This document shows, in pieces, positions 16,583 to 24,699 of a DNA stretch of 64,000 nucleotides; the first letter of the stretch is position 1, and every line of letters begins with the position of its first letter. The DNA is from Ensifer sp. IC3342 (lineage in GTDB: Bacteria; Pseudomonadota; Alphaproteobacteria; Rhizobiales; Rhizobiaceae), in NCBI RefSeq assembly GCF_020193655.1, contig NZ_JADYVE010000010.1, positions 124,001-188,000 on the forward strand. Direction: 5' to 3'. The translations under genes and the position numbers were made by a program. The notes beneath the pieces are model-generated. The model saw only the letters and a list, made by a program, of their open reading frames with translations. It ran no database searches and had not been told where the DNA came from.

Positions 16583-18826
16583 TCACGCCACACGCGTCCG
16601 GGTCTTCCAGTCGATCAGTGCCCGCAGCCGCACCAGTTGCACCGGCTTGGTGAGCAAGGCGAATGACATTTCGTTGCAGAGTTGCAGGAATTGTCGCTGC
16701 CGGTTGGCAGAAATGATGATCGCGGGGATTTCGATTCCCGCAAGGGCGCGCAGCGTACGAATGGTTTCTATGCCGCTGTCGCCATCGTCTAGCTGATAAT
16801 CGACCAGCAGAATGTCGGGCGCTGTGCCGATTTCCTGCATCAGTGCAGCGGCATCGACGGTCGAGGCCGCCGCCAGGACGCTCGCTCCCCAGCTTTCCAG
16901 CACCTGCGTCATCGCGTGAAGCTCGTCAGCATCGTTCTCCACGACCATGACGATGAGATCGAGGCTGCCGTCGAGCATCTGCTCCATCATCGGGTTTTCG
17001 CAAACGCTGGCACGGCCAGGCGCGGCAAGCGGCACTTCGATCGAGAAGACGGAACCACGGCCGGGCTGCGACACCAGCCGGACGGGATGATCGAGATGCC
17101 GGCAGGCCCGGTCGACGATCGACAGGCCAAGTCCCATGCCGGTGCCTTTTCCTGCACCGCCCGCTCGGATGAACTCGTTGAAGATCCGGGTCTGGTCCTC
17201 CTCGGAAATGCCGATACCGGTGTCCCACACTTCCATCCGCAGCCGATTGCCGCTGAGCCGGCAACCAACGAGCACGCGGCCGCGCTCTGTGTACTGGATC
17301 GCGTTCACCACCAGGTTCTGGACGCAGCGCATCAGGTAGCGCTGATCGCTGGTGACCCAGCGCGTGGAAGGGACTATCCGAAGCTCTATCCCCTTCTCTG
17401 TCGCCAAGGGGGCCAGGTCCCCGGCGAGCCCCTGCAGCAGGCTTCCGAGTTCGAACGACGTGATGTTGAACTCGGCTGCCGCACTGTCGAGGCGCGAAAT
17501 ATCGAGGAGCGCCTGCAGAAGAGTTTCGATCGAGGTAAAGGACCGCTTGAGCCGGCCGACCACATCTTCCGCCCCGGGCTGCCCCGCCGTCTCCGTCAAC
17601 ATCGAGAGATAGAGTTTTGCGGCGTTGATCGGCTGAAGCAGGTCATGGCTGGCCGCCGCCAGAAAGCGGGTCTTCGATGTATGGGCCGTTTCGGCTGCCT
17701 CCTTGGCCTGCCGAAGGGCGGCCTCGATTTTGATTTGCTCCATGGCATGGATCTGCAGCAGGCGATTGGCCTCGGTCAGTTCGGCTGTCCGCTCCTGTAC
17801 ACGTTGCTCGAGAAGCGCTGCCGCTTGCGTCTCTGCGGTCACGTCCATAATCGACACGATGAACCCGTCGCCGGGCAAGGAATGGATGCGAATGTCGAGG
17901 CTCATCCCGTCGCGTCGCCGGCACCGTTCCTGCATCGTCTCGCCGCGACGCATGGCCTTGAACCAGCTCCCGAATTTGGGCCGTCGGCCTTCGCGCTCGA
18001 GAATCTCGTGACGTTCCAAATGCTCGATAATGCGCTGGAAGGGACTTCCCTTCTTCAGAAGTGAAAGCGGTACGCCGAGAAGCTCGCCGAAACGCTCGTT
18101 GCGAACCAGCAATTCGCCGCGTGACGAAAACGTGCAGATGCCGAGCGACATGTGATCGAAAGCGGCCTGCAGGAAATGGGCCTGCTGGTCGATCAGGCGG
18201 TTCTTCTCGCGCCGGTTCTCCCGCACGATGTCGGTGATTTCGGTCTGCAGCACGGTGATGTTGCCGGAACTGGTCTGCCGGTAGGAAATCTGGAACCAGC
18301 GATCGTTCCTCAACTCCATGACGAAGGACGAAAAGCGTTGACCGGACCCCTGCTCATTCACCAGCGGCTGGGGACGGCTGATCCCCCCGTTTTCGTCCCG
18401 GTTCAGATACTTGCTGGCATTGACGGCCGCGAGGTAGTCGTCGAAACCGAGACCAGGCTTGATCAGCGGCTCGGCGTCGGGGAGTAAGTACCGGAACTGG
18501 GCATTGCAGACCTGCAACCGCTCATCGGAGAAGAGGGCGAAGCCGTCTTCCATGGCCACCATGGCATCGGCGAGGTTTCTCTGGATGCGCTCCTGCGTCT
18601 GATAGGCAATCTCAAGTTCATTCGACGCCCTGCCGAGTGTATCGAGGGCCTTTTCCAGATCCTTGGTCTTTTCCCAGACTTCCGTCTGCAGAGCGATGGC
18701 AGATTCAAAAAGCGAATAGGCGGAGCCGCCGACTTCATGGCCACGCTCGGCCCGATTGATGAGCGCCTCGATGATCTTGGCCTGCTTGGCGATCTGGATC
18801 TTGTAGGGTTCGTTCGGATCGATCAC
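16583..18826 (-). CDS. Hybrid sensor histidine kinase (FlhS/AfdS-like)
   Basis: This 747-residue cytoplasmic protein has no membrane segment. It has two PAS-like regions (about 85-200 and 220-335), a coiled coil, a HisKA box with the phosphorylated His in AASHDLLQPI (about residue 394), an ATPase domain with N-box VQNLVVNAIQYTE and G-boxes DTGIGIS and GMGLGLS, and a C-terminal receiver with phospho-Asp in LLVDYQL. It is coupled to the FIST gene by a 4-base overlap. Hybrid kinases of this layout paired with a NarL regulator control formaldehyde and methanol genes in Paracoccus (FlhSR) and Rhodobacter (AfdSR); the same role here is inference from position. Confidence 0.88.
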   Translation of the reverse strand: MIDPNEPYKIQIAKQAKIIEALINRAERGHEVGGSAYSLFESAIALQTEVWEKTKDLEKALDTLGRASNELEIAYQTQERIQRNLADAMVAMEDGFALFSDERLQVCNAQFRYLLPDAEPLIKPGLGFDDYLAAVNASKYLNRDENGGISRPQPLVNEQGSGQRFSSFVMELRNDRWFQISYRQTSSGNITVLQTEITDIVRENRREKNRLIDQQAHFLQAAFDHMSLGICTFSSRGELLVRNERFGELLGVPLSLLKKGSPFQRIIEHLERHEILEREGRRPKFGSWFKAMRRGETMQERCRRRDGMSLDIRIHSLPGDGFIVSIMDVTAETQAAALLEQRVQERTAELTEANRLLQIHAMEQIKIEAALRQAKEAAETAHTSKTRFLAAASHDLLQPINAAKLYLSMLTETAGQPGAEDVVGRLKRSFTSIETLLQALLDISRLDSAAAEFNITSFELGSLLQGLAGDLAPLATEKGIELRIVPSTRWVTSDQRYLMRCVQNLVVNAIQYTERGRVLVGCRLSGNRLRMEVWDTGIGISEEDQTRIFNEFIRAGGAGKGTGMGLGLSIVDRACRHLDHPVRLVSQPGRGSVFSIEVPLAAPGRASVCENPMMEQMLDGSLDLIVMVVENDADELHAMTQVLESWGASVLAAASTVDAAALMQEIGTAPDILLVDYQLDDGDSGIETIRTLRALAGIEIPAIIISANRQRQFLQLCNEMSFALLTKPVQLVRLRALIDWKTRTRVA

Positions 18827-19992
18827 AGCGGCGCGCCTCCTTTTGGCCGGAAGAAGGCGACGCCGACAAAGGTCTGGTTCACATGCACGCCGAGATGCTG
18901 TTCGCCATAGGTGTTGAAGCCGACGACCCGATGCTGGCGGAACTGCTCGGACGCCTTGCCGTCCAGGCCTTTGCGCTCGATCTCGAGCTTGCGCAGATAG
19001 CAGTCGAACCCCAGGATGAAATCGGGTGCCTCACCATCCTTGTCGCTGACGGCGAGACCCGTCTCGAGCGTGCGGATGATTTCCTTGCCGCGGCCGAGCC
19101 TCAACAGCAGACCGTCATCGATGGCCGACAGGAAGGTGAGGCCATGTTCGCCCTGAATCTGCTGGATCGCCCGCACGTGATAGAGATTGCCGTTGCGCAC
19201 CAGTACCGGGTTCTCGGCGAAAACCATCGGTGACAACTCGTCGACCGGCACCTTGACGAGCCGGGCATACTCCTCGGCCGCCGGTGTGCCATTGATTTCC
19301 AGAACCAGCCGTTCCTCCGGGACCGCACGGGTAACCACCATGCGTGTTTCCGTGGGCTGGAAATGATCGAAGCCGAGGCCGCTGAAGTCCAGATCGGTTT
19401 CCAGGAGCAGAAGAAGCGCAGCGTTGCTGTGGAACTCGCCGTTGCGCAGAACCTGCGTGCGCTCGAACCGCAGCCCGTCGCCGGCCGACCCGCCAAATAC
19501 GGGAATGTCCTTCAGGCCCGCCTCCAGGGCTGCCATCAGGATATCCTCCTGTTTGGACAGTCCATCGGCAAAAACCAGGGCAAGCCGCTTTCGACCCGGC
19601 GTCGCACGGAATTGCGTGGCGAGCCGCTCCGTCTGCGACACGACATCGGCAATCGAAACCGGCGAGATGGGTTCGAACAGGATCGAGGCCACCCGGAAGT
19701 GTTGCCGCTGGAAGGCGATCGCCAGCAACGCGTCGTCTTCATAGCCCCGCGACGTGATCTGGCCGGCCGTTGTGCAGCCGAAGACCACGGTGTTCGGTAG
19801 CGACACGCGCAGAGCCTTGGCAACGTCATCGGGTTGAAGCCTGTTCGGCACGAACAGAAGGACGAAGCTCGGCCTTGCGGTGGCGAGCTGCCGTCTGATC
19901 TCGGCAAGCGCAACGGCCGCGTCATCGGCACGCGATGCGGCAAGCCGCACCGCCTCCGCCGGTCTGCGGTCAAGATCGTCGACAGGCGTCAT
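18823..19992 (-). CDS. FIST-domain sensory protein
   Basis: This 389-residue cytoplasmic protein consists of FIST N and C domains, a family proposed to bind small ligands such as amino acids for signalling. The N-terminal segment PSFVLLFVPNRLQPDDVAKALR, the central VFGGSAGDGLRF and the C-terminal PDFILGFDCYLRKLEIE are typical. Its stop overlaps the kinase start, so it may act as the soluble ligand sensor that feeds the kinase. The ligand is unknown; a glutathione-formaldehyde adduct would fit the neighbourhood but is speculation. The start has GGGAGG upstream. Confidence 0.85.
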   Translation of the reverse strand: MTPVDDLDRRPAEAVRLAASRADDAAVALAEIRRQLATARPSFVLLFVPNRLQPDDVAKALRVSLPNTVVFGCTTAGQITSRGYEDDALLAIAFQRQHFRVASILFEPISPVSIADVVSQTERLATQFRATPGRKRLALVFADGLSKQEDILMAALEAGLKDIPVFGGSAGDGLRFERTQVLRNGEFHSNAALLLLLETDLDFSGLGFDHFQPTETRMVVTRAVPEERLVLEINGTPAAEEYARLVKVPVDELSPMVFAENPVLVRNGNLYHVRAIQQIQGEHGLTFLSAIDDGLLLRLGRGKEIIRTLETGLAVSDKDGEAPDFILGFDCYLRKLEIERKGLDGKASEQFRQHRVVGFNTYGEQHLGVHVNQTFVGVAFFRPKGGAPL

Positions 19993-20039
19993 GCGCCGTC
20001 ATCCTCCCTTTCAGTCCCGATTGCCTGCGCCGGCACGCC

Positions 20040-20729
20040 TCATTGCAGGCTGTGGCGGATCGAGACTTCGCGCACCAGCATCGCCGCCTGTGTGCGGTTA
20101 TGGACTCCCAGCCGGCGCAGAAGCGCCGTGATATGGGCCTTGACGGTCGCCTCGGCCAACTGCATCTCGTAGGCGATGAGCTTGTTCGGCATCCCCTCGC
20201 AGATCAGCCCCAGAATGCGAGTCTGCTGCTGCGACAAATGCGCGATCTTGCGCGAAATCGTTTCCACCGACAGGTCCGTGGCTGTGGTGCGGGCCGGGAT
20301 CGTGTAGCCGGGCGGCACATAGGTCTTGCCGTTCCAGATATCCTGCATGGCGTCCTGGAAATTCTGCCGGTCCATATCCTTGGGAATGAACCCCGCAGCA
20401 CCGGCCGCAATAACAGACTGAACGACCTCCTTCGACGTGATTGCCGAGATGACGATCACCGGGATATCGGGCATCCTTTCCTTGATCTTCAGAAACCCGC
20501 TCAGACCCGACGCATCCGGCAGATTGAGATCAAGCATGATCAGATCGGGCGAGAACCGCATCCGCAGTTGTTGCATCGCTTCGCTCAACGAAGTTGCCGT
20601 TCGAATTCGACGCGTTTTGAAGGTGCTTTCCATCGTCGCGGCCAGGGCGTCACAATAAAGCGGATGATCATCGATCACCAAGGCCGATTTTATCGAAAGC
20701 GAGTGGACAGGTAACGCAGTCTGCGACAT
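20040..20729 (-). CDS. NarL/LuxR-family response regulator (FlhR-like)
   Basis: This 229-residue regulator has a receiver domain (acidic pair in VIDDHPLYCDA, phospho-Asp in LIMLDLNLPD, Lys in GFIPKDMD) and a C-terminal LuxR-type helix-turn-helix (PNKLIAYEMQLAEATVKAHITALLRRL in part). It is the first gene of the regulator-FIST-kinase operon, with GGGAGGAG before the start and 47 bases to the FIST gene. It is the best candidate to bind the repeated operator-like sequences at 14616 and 16493 and so to control methanol and formaldehyde oxidation. Confidence 0.88.
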   Translation of the reverse strand: MSQTALPVHSLSIKSALVIDDHPLYCDALAATMESTFKTRRIRTATSLSEAMQQLRMRFSPDLIMLDLNLPDASGLSGFLKIKERMPDIPVIVISAITSKEVVQSVIAAGAAGFIPKDMDRQNFQDAMQDIWNGKTYVPPGYTIPARTTATDLSVETISRKIAHLSQQQTRILGLICEGMPNKLIAYEMQLAEATVKAHITALLRRLGVHNRTQAAMLVREVSIRHSLQ

Positions 20730-21159
20730 GGCACTCCTCCCAAAATACTTCCTGGGTCTCTGGAGCTGCGTCAGTCAACTCCAAATTACACTGGAAATAT
20801 CTTTGCTCCCATTGCGGTCATGCTCTCCTCCAGCACAACAGCGAGGAATTTGTCGCACAGTTTTCGAGGTCCGGCAATTGCCGACTGCAGGACTCCCGCA
20901 ATGCTGCGCCGTCGACGACTCGCTGAAAGCACTCAAGTGCCGTGTCGAAACGCGGCACCGATAATCCTCCGCCAAACTCGTTCTTGACGGCAGGCAGGCC
21001 GACACTTCCGCTTCGTCGGCTGCCGAATTCCGCGAATCGATCAACCGTGGCAAGCCCCCTCAAAGAGGACCCTGCCCTGCAGTAGATCACTGCAGTGATT
21101 GCCGTCCAGCCGAGTGCGGCGGGCGTGATAAACGCGGTCGCTTGACTGCTGAGGCGTTC
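20730..21159. other. Intergenic region before the regulator operon
   Basis: About 430 bases without a convincing gene; short open frames here lack ribosome sites and family character. It must hold the promoter of the leftward regulator operon and the end of the cuxR-like transcript. ATCACTGCAGTGAT (21086-21099) is a perfect palindrome, and CTGCAGT and ACTGCAG around it (21077-21095) form an overlapping 7-5-7 inverted repeat that could be a regulator site. Confidence 0.5.
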
Positions 21160-22311
21160 TCAGATTTGAATGGATTTGAGCCAGTCGCCTATCGTGGCTC
21201 CGCGGGGGCGCCCGGAAAGGGCAGGTGGTGCGACATGCTGTTCGGCAGCCGCCATCTTGCGGATGTCGCGCGGGTTTGCGCCGAATTCGTGATTGAAGGC
21301 CCGCGTGAAATTTGCTGCCACCTCGAAACCTGCAGCTTCCGCTATTTCGGAGATAGGCCGCTTGTTCGTCGAGTCGCTGAGGTCCGCATAGGCCTGCAGA
21401 AGCCTGCGGCGGCGAATGTAGTTAAGGACGCCGCCACTCGGCTCGAACAGCTGGTAGAGGCGCGTGCGGGAAATGCCGAGTGCGCGGCAGATAGCATCCG
21501 GTGTCAAATCCCCCGAATGGAGGTTGAGATGGATATACCGGTGCGCCCGTTCCATCATTCCCATGTTTGCCTGGGACCCTGCCGCATCCGGCCGCGTCGA
21601 AGATGCGGCGCAGGCGACGATCATGTCGCGTATCGTGCGCACGATACGCGGCACTTCAGGCGCGGCGATGGTGCTGAGGTTTGATTCGATGCCATTAATG
21701 TAGTTGATGAGCAGATCCGCCAAACTACCCGTTAAGACAGAATTATTGGCACCCTCAAACTTGCTCGCATCGTCCGCCAGCAATTCATATGGCATGAAGA
21801 GAAGGACGGCCACGGACTCCGTCACGCGCCCGCGGTAGGGATAGCCAAGAGACCGGAAAAAGAGCTCGCCCGGCCCTGTCTCCGTGACGTGGCGATCGAC
21901 TTCGGTCCATGCCCGCCCGCTGCGGAACACTCCAACATTCCAGTGGTCGATCGGGCTGGAGCGCAGCATGGCGCGAGACCGCTCATAGCTGTATCCCGGC
22001 GTGCGCTGTTGAACGACGAGCAAATCGCCGAGGTGCCATCCCACCTGCTCTGCAGGAAAGCCTTCATCCAGAGACTTCTGGTCTGGCAAACGAACATTGA
22101 TCAGCGGGGCCATGTGCGCGCGCCAAGCGTCAAACTGCTCCGCCGGCGGCAATCCGAGCGTCGAGAAATGCGAGGGCACTAACCCGGGGTGGGCGACGGC
22201 TTGATGGCCCCCTCGCGCAGTGGGCTCGCGGGGCCACCGGCGCCGCTCCAAATGGGCAGGCCAAGCGGGAACTTCCGGCGGACTATCTCCTGATCCAGAC
22301 CCCTTACTCAT
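21160..22311 (-). CDS. cuxR: AraC-family regulator, CuxR-like
   Basis: This 383-residue regulator has an N-terminal AraC-ligand-binding-like beta domain (about 80-230) and a C-terminal double helix-turn-helix (DAICRALGISRTRLYQLF, then ISEIAEAAGFEVAANFTRAF). I chose the ATG at 22311 because GGAGGAG precedes it. In S. meliloti, CuxR is an AraC-like activator that binds cyclic di-GMP and turns on the divergent uxs1-uxe-aps operon. The same gene order is present here, so orthology is likely, but the cyclic di-GMP residues were not verified. The family gives confidence in DNA binding; the effector is inferred. Confidence 0.8.
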   Translation of the reverse strand: MSKGSGSGDSPPEVPAWPAHLERRRWPREPTARGGHQAVAHPGLVPSHFSTLGLPPAEQFDAWRAHMAPLINVRLPDQKSLDEGFPAEQVGWHLGDLLVVQQRTPGYSYERSRAMLRSSPIDHWNVGVFRSGRAWTEVDRHVTETGPGELFFRSLGYPYRGRVTESVAVLLFMPYELLADDASKFEGANNSVLTGSLADLLINYINGIESNLSTIAAPEVPRIVRTIRDMIVACAASSTRPDAAGSQANMGMMERAHRYIHLNLHSGDLTPDAICRALGISRTRLYQLFEPSGGVLNYIRRRRLLQAYADLSDSTNKRPISEIAEAAGFEVAANFTRAFNHEFGANPRDIRKMAAAEQHVAPPALSGRPRGATIGDWLKSIQI

Positions 22312-22666
22312 GCAACTCCTCCAGTGAATGGTCGCTCTCGAGCGTGATGCGCAGGCCATGGAATGCCTGCAAAGGGGGCCTGCCCCGTCGTCACAGCTCG
22401 CCCAAAAGTGGAACACAGCTTCCGGATTACATCCAGGGAGTGCTCTTTATACCTCTTTTTGAGTAGAAATGCACGGCAAGATAACTATCCGGATTGGGTG
22501 ATAATGACACTCTCCACACGGCGATTGTATCAATAGGCAACAGTCGATTCCCAATAGCGCAAGGCAAACTCCAAGGTAGTTTCGAACGATAGTGTTTGTA
22601 TTACCCAGTTATTCCTTCCGGTGCAAAAATTTCTCGGTTTTCTGACAAGTTGCGTGGAGTTTATCC
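22312..22666. promoter_or_regulatory. Divergent promoter region cuxR/uxs1 with direct repeats
   Basis: 355 bases without a gene, more AT-rich than the flanks. Two direct repeats, CGATT-N4-CAATAG (22522-22536) and CGATT-N2-CAATAG (22545-22557), have the same face spacing (21-23 bp) that AraC-family activators prefer, and lie about 110-145 bases before the uxs1 start. They are the best candidate binding site for the CuxR-like protein. The GTG start of uxs1 has TGGAG eight bases upstream. Confidence 0.5.
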
Positions 22667-23713
22667 GTGAATTATTTTCATAATAATTTCAGAAGCACTT
22701 TGCCAAGTATAACAGACGACAATGATTTCCTGCGGCGCCCGAAAGATCTGAAGCGGATACTCGTTGCTGGCGGCGCAGGCTTCCTGGGATCACATCTCTG
22801 CGAGCTGCTTCTCGGCGCCGGCCATGAGGTCATCTGCGTCGACAACTTCTCGACCGGCTTGAGGCGTAATATCACGCAGTTGAAGCGCTTCGATACGTTT
22901 CGCGTCATCGCCCATGACATCGTGGAACCGATCGACCTCGAGGTCGATGAAATCTACAATCTCGCCTGTCCGGCGTCGCCGCCGCACTATCAGGCCGATC
23001 CGATCCAGACCATGAGAACATGTGTGATCGGATCGCTTAATCTTCTGGATTTGGCTGCGCGCAAGGGCACGCGCATCTTCCAGGCGTCGACGTCGGAAGT
23101 CTACGGCGATCCGCACGTCCACCCGCAGGTGGAAAGCTATTGGGGCAACGTCAATCCCTTCGGCCCGCGGTCCTGTTACGACGAGGGAAAACGCTGCGCG
23201 GAAACGCTGTTCTTCGACTTCCACAAGGTTCACGGGGTCGAGATCAAGATCGTTCGCATCTTCAACACCTATGGTCCCCGGATGCGTCCGGACGATGGCC
23301 GCGTCGTCTCGAACTTCATCGTCCAGGCCCTCAAGGGCGAGGACATTACCATCTATGGCGATGGATCGCAGACCCGCTCCTTCTGTTTCGTCGACGATCT
23401 GATCGACGGCTTCGTGCGGCTGATGGCGTCGCCGTCGTCGCTCACTGGCCCGGTCAATCTCGGCAATCCCGGAGAGTTCACGATCAGCGAACTCGCTGAA
23501 CATGTGGTCCGTTTGACCGGCTCGCGCTCAAAGATCGTCCGCCGGCCTCTGCCTGTCGATGATCCGCGTCAGCGCCGCCCGGACATTTCGCTCGCGACGG
23601 AAGCGCTCGGCTGGCGCCCGACAGTCAATCTGTCGGAAGGTCTCGCGCGCACCATCCACTACTTCGACGGTCTGCTCTCCGGCTCCGATCGGAAAGTTGT
23701 GGAGCTGGCCTGA
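22667..23713 (+). CDS. uxs1: UDP-glucuronate decarboxylase (UDP-xylose synthase)
   Basis: This 348-residue extended short-chain dehydrogenase converts UDP-glucuronate to UDP-xylose with bound NAD. The Rossmann motif is [15 protein letters not shown] (near residue 35). The catalytic region includes [11 protein letters not shown] and the YxxxK pair in SCYDEGKR, and [16 protein letters not shown] is characteristic of the UXS group. The start is GTG. The N-terminus has about 25 extra residues rich in Asn and Phe before the fold. It is the first gene of a compact operon and provides the pentose sugar nucleotide for the glycosyltransferase encoded downstream. Confidence 0.92.
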   Translation: MNYFHNNFRSTLPSITDDNDFLRRPKDLKRILVAGGAGFLGSHLCELLLGAGHEVICVDNFSTGLRRNITQLKRFDTFRVIAHDIVEPIDLEVDEIYNLACPASPPHYQADPIQTMRTCVIGSLNLLDLAARKGTRIFQASTSEVYGDPHVHPQVESYWGNVNPFGPRSCYDEGKRCAETLFFDFHKVHGVEIKIVRIFNTYGPRMRPDDGRVVSNFIVQALKGEDITIYGDGSQTRSFCFVDDLIDGFVRLMASPSSLTGPVNLGNPGEFTISELAEHVVRLTGSRSKIVRRPLPVDDPRQRRPDISLATEALGWRPTVNLSEGLARTIHYFDGLLSGSDRKVVELA

Positions 23714-24699
23714 TGGACGCGCCACGCATCCTTGTGACGGGTGGCGCCGGCTACATTGGCAGCCACACGGCAAAGCTTCTCCGCCTGGAGGGCATCGAGC
23801 CTGTCGTCTACGACAACCTGTCGACCGGGAACCGCACGGCGGTGCGCTGGGGACCGTTCGTACATGGGGACATCCTCGACACGGCCTGCTTGGTCGAAGT
23901 GATGGAACAATATCAGCCGGCCGCCGTCATCCATTTCGCGGCATCCGCCTATGTAGGTGAGTCCGTCGCCGACCCCGCGAAGTACTACAACAACAACGTC
24001 CGCGGAACATTGTCGCTCCTCGATGCGTGTCGCCAGGCAGGCCTCGACAAAATCATCTTCTCGTCGAGTTGCGCCACCTATGGCGTACCGGCGGTATTGC
24101 CGATCGACGAAGCCACGCGGCAGGTACCGATCAATCCCTACGGCAAGACAAAACTGATGGCCGAGCACATCCTCGCGGACTATGCGACGGCCTTCGGACT
24201 GAGCTACGTTTCGCTTCGCTATTTCAACGCCTGCGGGGCCGATCCGGAGGGCGATCTCGGCGAATGGCACGATCCCGAGACGCATCTCATCCCGCGCGCG
24301 CTGATGGCCGCCGCGGGCAAAATTCCGCATCTTGAGATATTCGGCAACGACTACGACACGCCCGATGGGACCTGTGTGCGCGACTATATCCACGTGGCCG
24401 ACCTGGCGCACGCCCATGTGCTGGCATATCGGCATCTCGCCAAGGGTGGAGCGAACCTTGCCCTCAATCTCGGCGCCGGCCGTGGTTTTTCCATAAAAGA
24501 AGTGCTTCGGGCAATCAGCGACGTTACCGGGCGCGATGTCCCAGTCGTGTTTCGTCAGCGACGTTGCGGAGATCCGCCAGCGCTCCATGCGGATGCTGCG
24601 CTTGCGCACCAGACGCTCGGCTTCCTACCCCGCTATTCCGATCTTGAGACAATCGTACGAACCGCTGCGCCGTTCTTCGGCCTGGAGCCGCAACGATGA
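23713..24699 (+). CDS. uxe: UDP-sugar 4-epimerase (GalE/Uxe type)
   Basis: This 328-residue NAD-dependent epimerase has Rossmann motif GGAGYIGSHTAKLL, a Ser/Thr in FSSSCATYG and catalytic Tyr-Lys in NPYGKTKLMAE. The substrate loop contains NACGADPEGDLGEWHDPETHLIP, typical of GalE. The first base of its ATG is the last base of the uxs1 stop. In S. meliloti the orthologue in this position interconverts UDP-xylose and UDP-arabinose as well as UDP-glucose and UDP-galactose, and the coupling to uxs1 fits that use. Confidence 0.92.
   Translation: MDAPRILVTGGAGYIGSHTAKLLRLEGIEPVVYDNLSTGNRTAVRWGPFVHGDILDTACLVEVMEQYQPAAVIHFAASAYVGESVADPAKYYNNNVRGTLSLLDACRQAGLDKIIFSSSCATYGVPAVLPIDEATRQVPINPYGKTKLMAEHILADYATAFGLSYVSLRYFNACGADPEGDLGEWHDPETHLIPRALMAAAGKIPHLEIFGNDYDTPDGTCVRDYIHVADLAHAHVLAYRHLAKGGANLALNLGAGRGFSIKEVLRAISDVTGRDVPVVFRQRRCGDPPALHADAALAHQTLGFLPRYSDLETIVRTAAPFFGLEPQR

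Noticed and set aside
16916..18064. 382-residue open frame on the plus strand
   Set aside because: It is antisense to the hybrid kinase and shows no family motif or start signal.
20775..21090. Two overlapping minus-strand frames of about 90 residues
   Set aside because: They have no ribosome site, no hydrophobic or domain pattern, and they overlap each other in different frames.
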